Positions 4,679 through 5,026 of a stretch of 5,026 bases of DNA are shown in pieces. This DNA is from Microcaldota archaeon (GTDB taxonomy: Archaea; Micrarchaeota; Micrarchaeia; Micrarchaeales; Micrarchaeaceae): contig JAGWFU010000043.1 in assembly GCA_028867845.1 (NCBI GenBank), positions 1 to 5,026 of the forward strand, written 5' to 3'. The notes beneath the pieces were generated by a model. That model was not told where the DNA came from and did not search any database. It saw nothing but the letters and a program-made list of their open reading frames with translations. Every line of letters begins with the position of its first letter. Positions within the stretch are counted from its first letter, which is position 1. A program made the position numbers and the translations under genes.

Positions 4679-5026
4679 ATCATTTCTAAGCAAGTTTGAA
4701 TTGTTATTCCCTCTTCCTGGCTTGCCTTTCTCATAATATATTTTGTTTCTACCCATGTAGTTTCGTACTGTGGTCTTAGCCCTTTCTATTTCCCTACCAA
4801 TCTGAGATGGGTTCCACCCCTTCCCAGCCAACTCCCTCACTTTTTCTTCTTCTGCTCCTGTGATATAACTGTAAACACCTTTCTTTGCAGCACTATTTTC
4901 GCCAGTTATCTTTCTTATTACCTTGGCTTCCATACCTATTTTGATAAACTCACAATTTGCCACTCCTGTGACGATGAAACAATACCATCTGACAACATCA
5001 GCTCCAAATTCTTCTTTTAATGAAGC
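4673..5026 (-). CDS. HTH-repeat protein, related to the downstream six-repeat protein (partial, N-terminus beyond the window)
   Basis: The frame is open from the window end to a TGA at 4673 (117 residues), in the same frame as the 434-residue protein, from which it is separated by the stop and two codons. It has one clear copy of the same HTH unit at 4733-4867: YITGAEEEKVREL, turn KGWNPSQIGREI, then RAKTTVRNYMGRN. Before it, CEFIKIGMEAKVIRKITGEN looks like a second, degenerate copy, ending NSAAKKGVYSYIT where the six-repeat protein has NSVQYRKIKFRYIT. The tail is low-complexity (NNNSN). A GTG at 4963 could be a start (96 residues), but AGGA directly abuts it and that start would cut into the degenerate repeat, so I prefer an upstream start outside the window. 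There are no other in-frame ATG, GTG or TTG codons between 4964 and 5026. Probably the same transcript as the next gene; function unknown. Confidence 0.65.
   Translation of the reverse strand, partial: ASLKEEFGADVVRWYCFIVTGVANCEFIKIGMEAKVIRKITGENSAAKKGVYSYITGAEEEKVRELAGKGWNPSQIGREIERAKTTVRNYMGRNKIYYEKGKPGRGNNNSNLLRNDG

Noticed and set aside
4980..5026. GADVVRWY in the partial ORF as a class I aminoacyl-tRNA synthetase fragment
   Set aside because: The likeness covers only eight residues; the following sequence aligns better as a degenerate HTH unit and has no synthetase features.

Overview
This is an archaeal window. The signs are AT-rich TATA-type boxes about 20-35 bases upstream of gene starts, some placed for leaderless mRNAs; GGTG-type ribosome binding sites; a tRNA-Gln gene with an A1-U72 first pair and no encoded CCA; a canonical GHMP mevalonate kinase (archaeal lipid pathway); and heavy use of AGG and ATA codons. 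The presence of a mevalonate kinase argues against Thermoplasmatales-type mevalonate 3-kinase metabolism. A small-genome DPANN lineage such as Micrarchaeota is a guess only; nothing here proves the phylum.

Left part (1-1294, all minus strand): a two-gene operon joined as TAG-ATG encodes a stand-alone RCK/TrkA-N nucleotide-binding protein, followed by a two-helix membrane protein with its own RCK domain (truncated by the window start). Together they look like a channel or transporter gating pair, but the membrane part shows no K+ channel filter. Upstream lies an 81-residue orphan ORF behind a good TATA box.

Middle (1369-3300): tRNA-Gln(CTG) on the minus strand is divergent from a plus-strand M50 (site-2 protease-like) membrane metalloprotease. 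The M50 gene converges on, and overlaps by 19 bases, the minus-strand mevalonate kinase gene. This is ordinary compact archaeal chromosome with GC-rich third positions.

Right part (about 3300-5026, minus strand): base composition becomes clearly more AT-rich and the genes change character. A 434-residue protein carries six tandem helix-turn-helix repeats of about 50 residues, behind an N-terminal module resembling the homing-endonuclease-associated repeat. Three of its repeats are near-perfect DNA copies (67, 81 and 84 bases identical). Just upstream, in the same frame and separated only by a TGA plus two codons, is another ORF with one clear and one degenerate copy of the same repeat. It stays open to the window edge. 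No catalytic domain is visible. This modular multi-HTH array, probably on an acquired element, is the most unusual part of the window.
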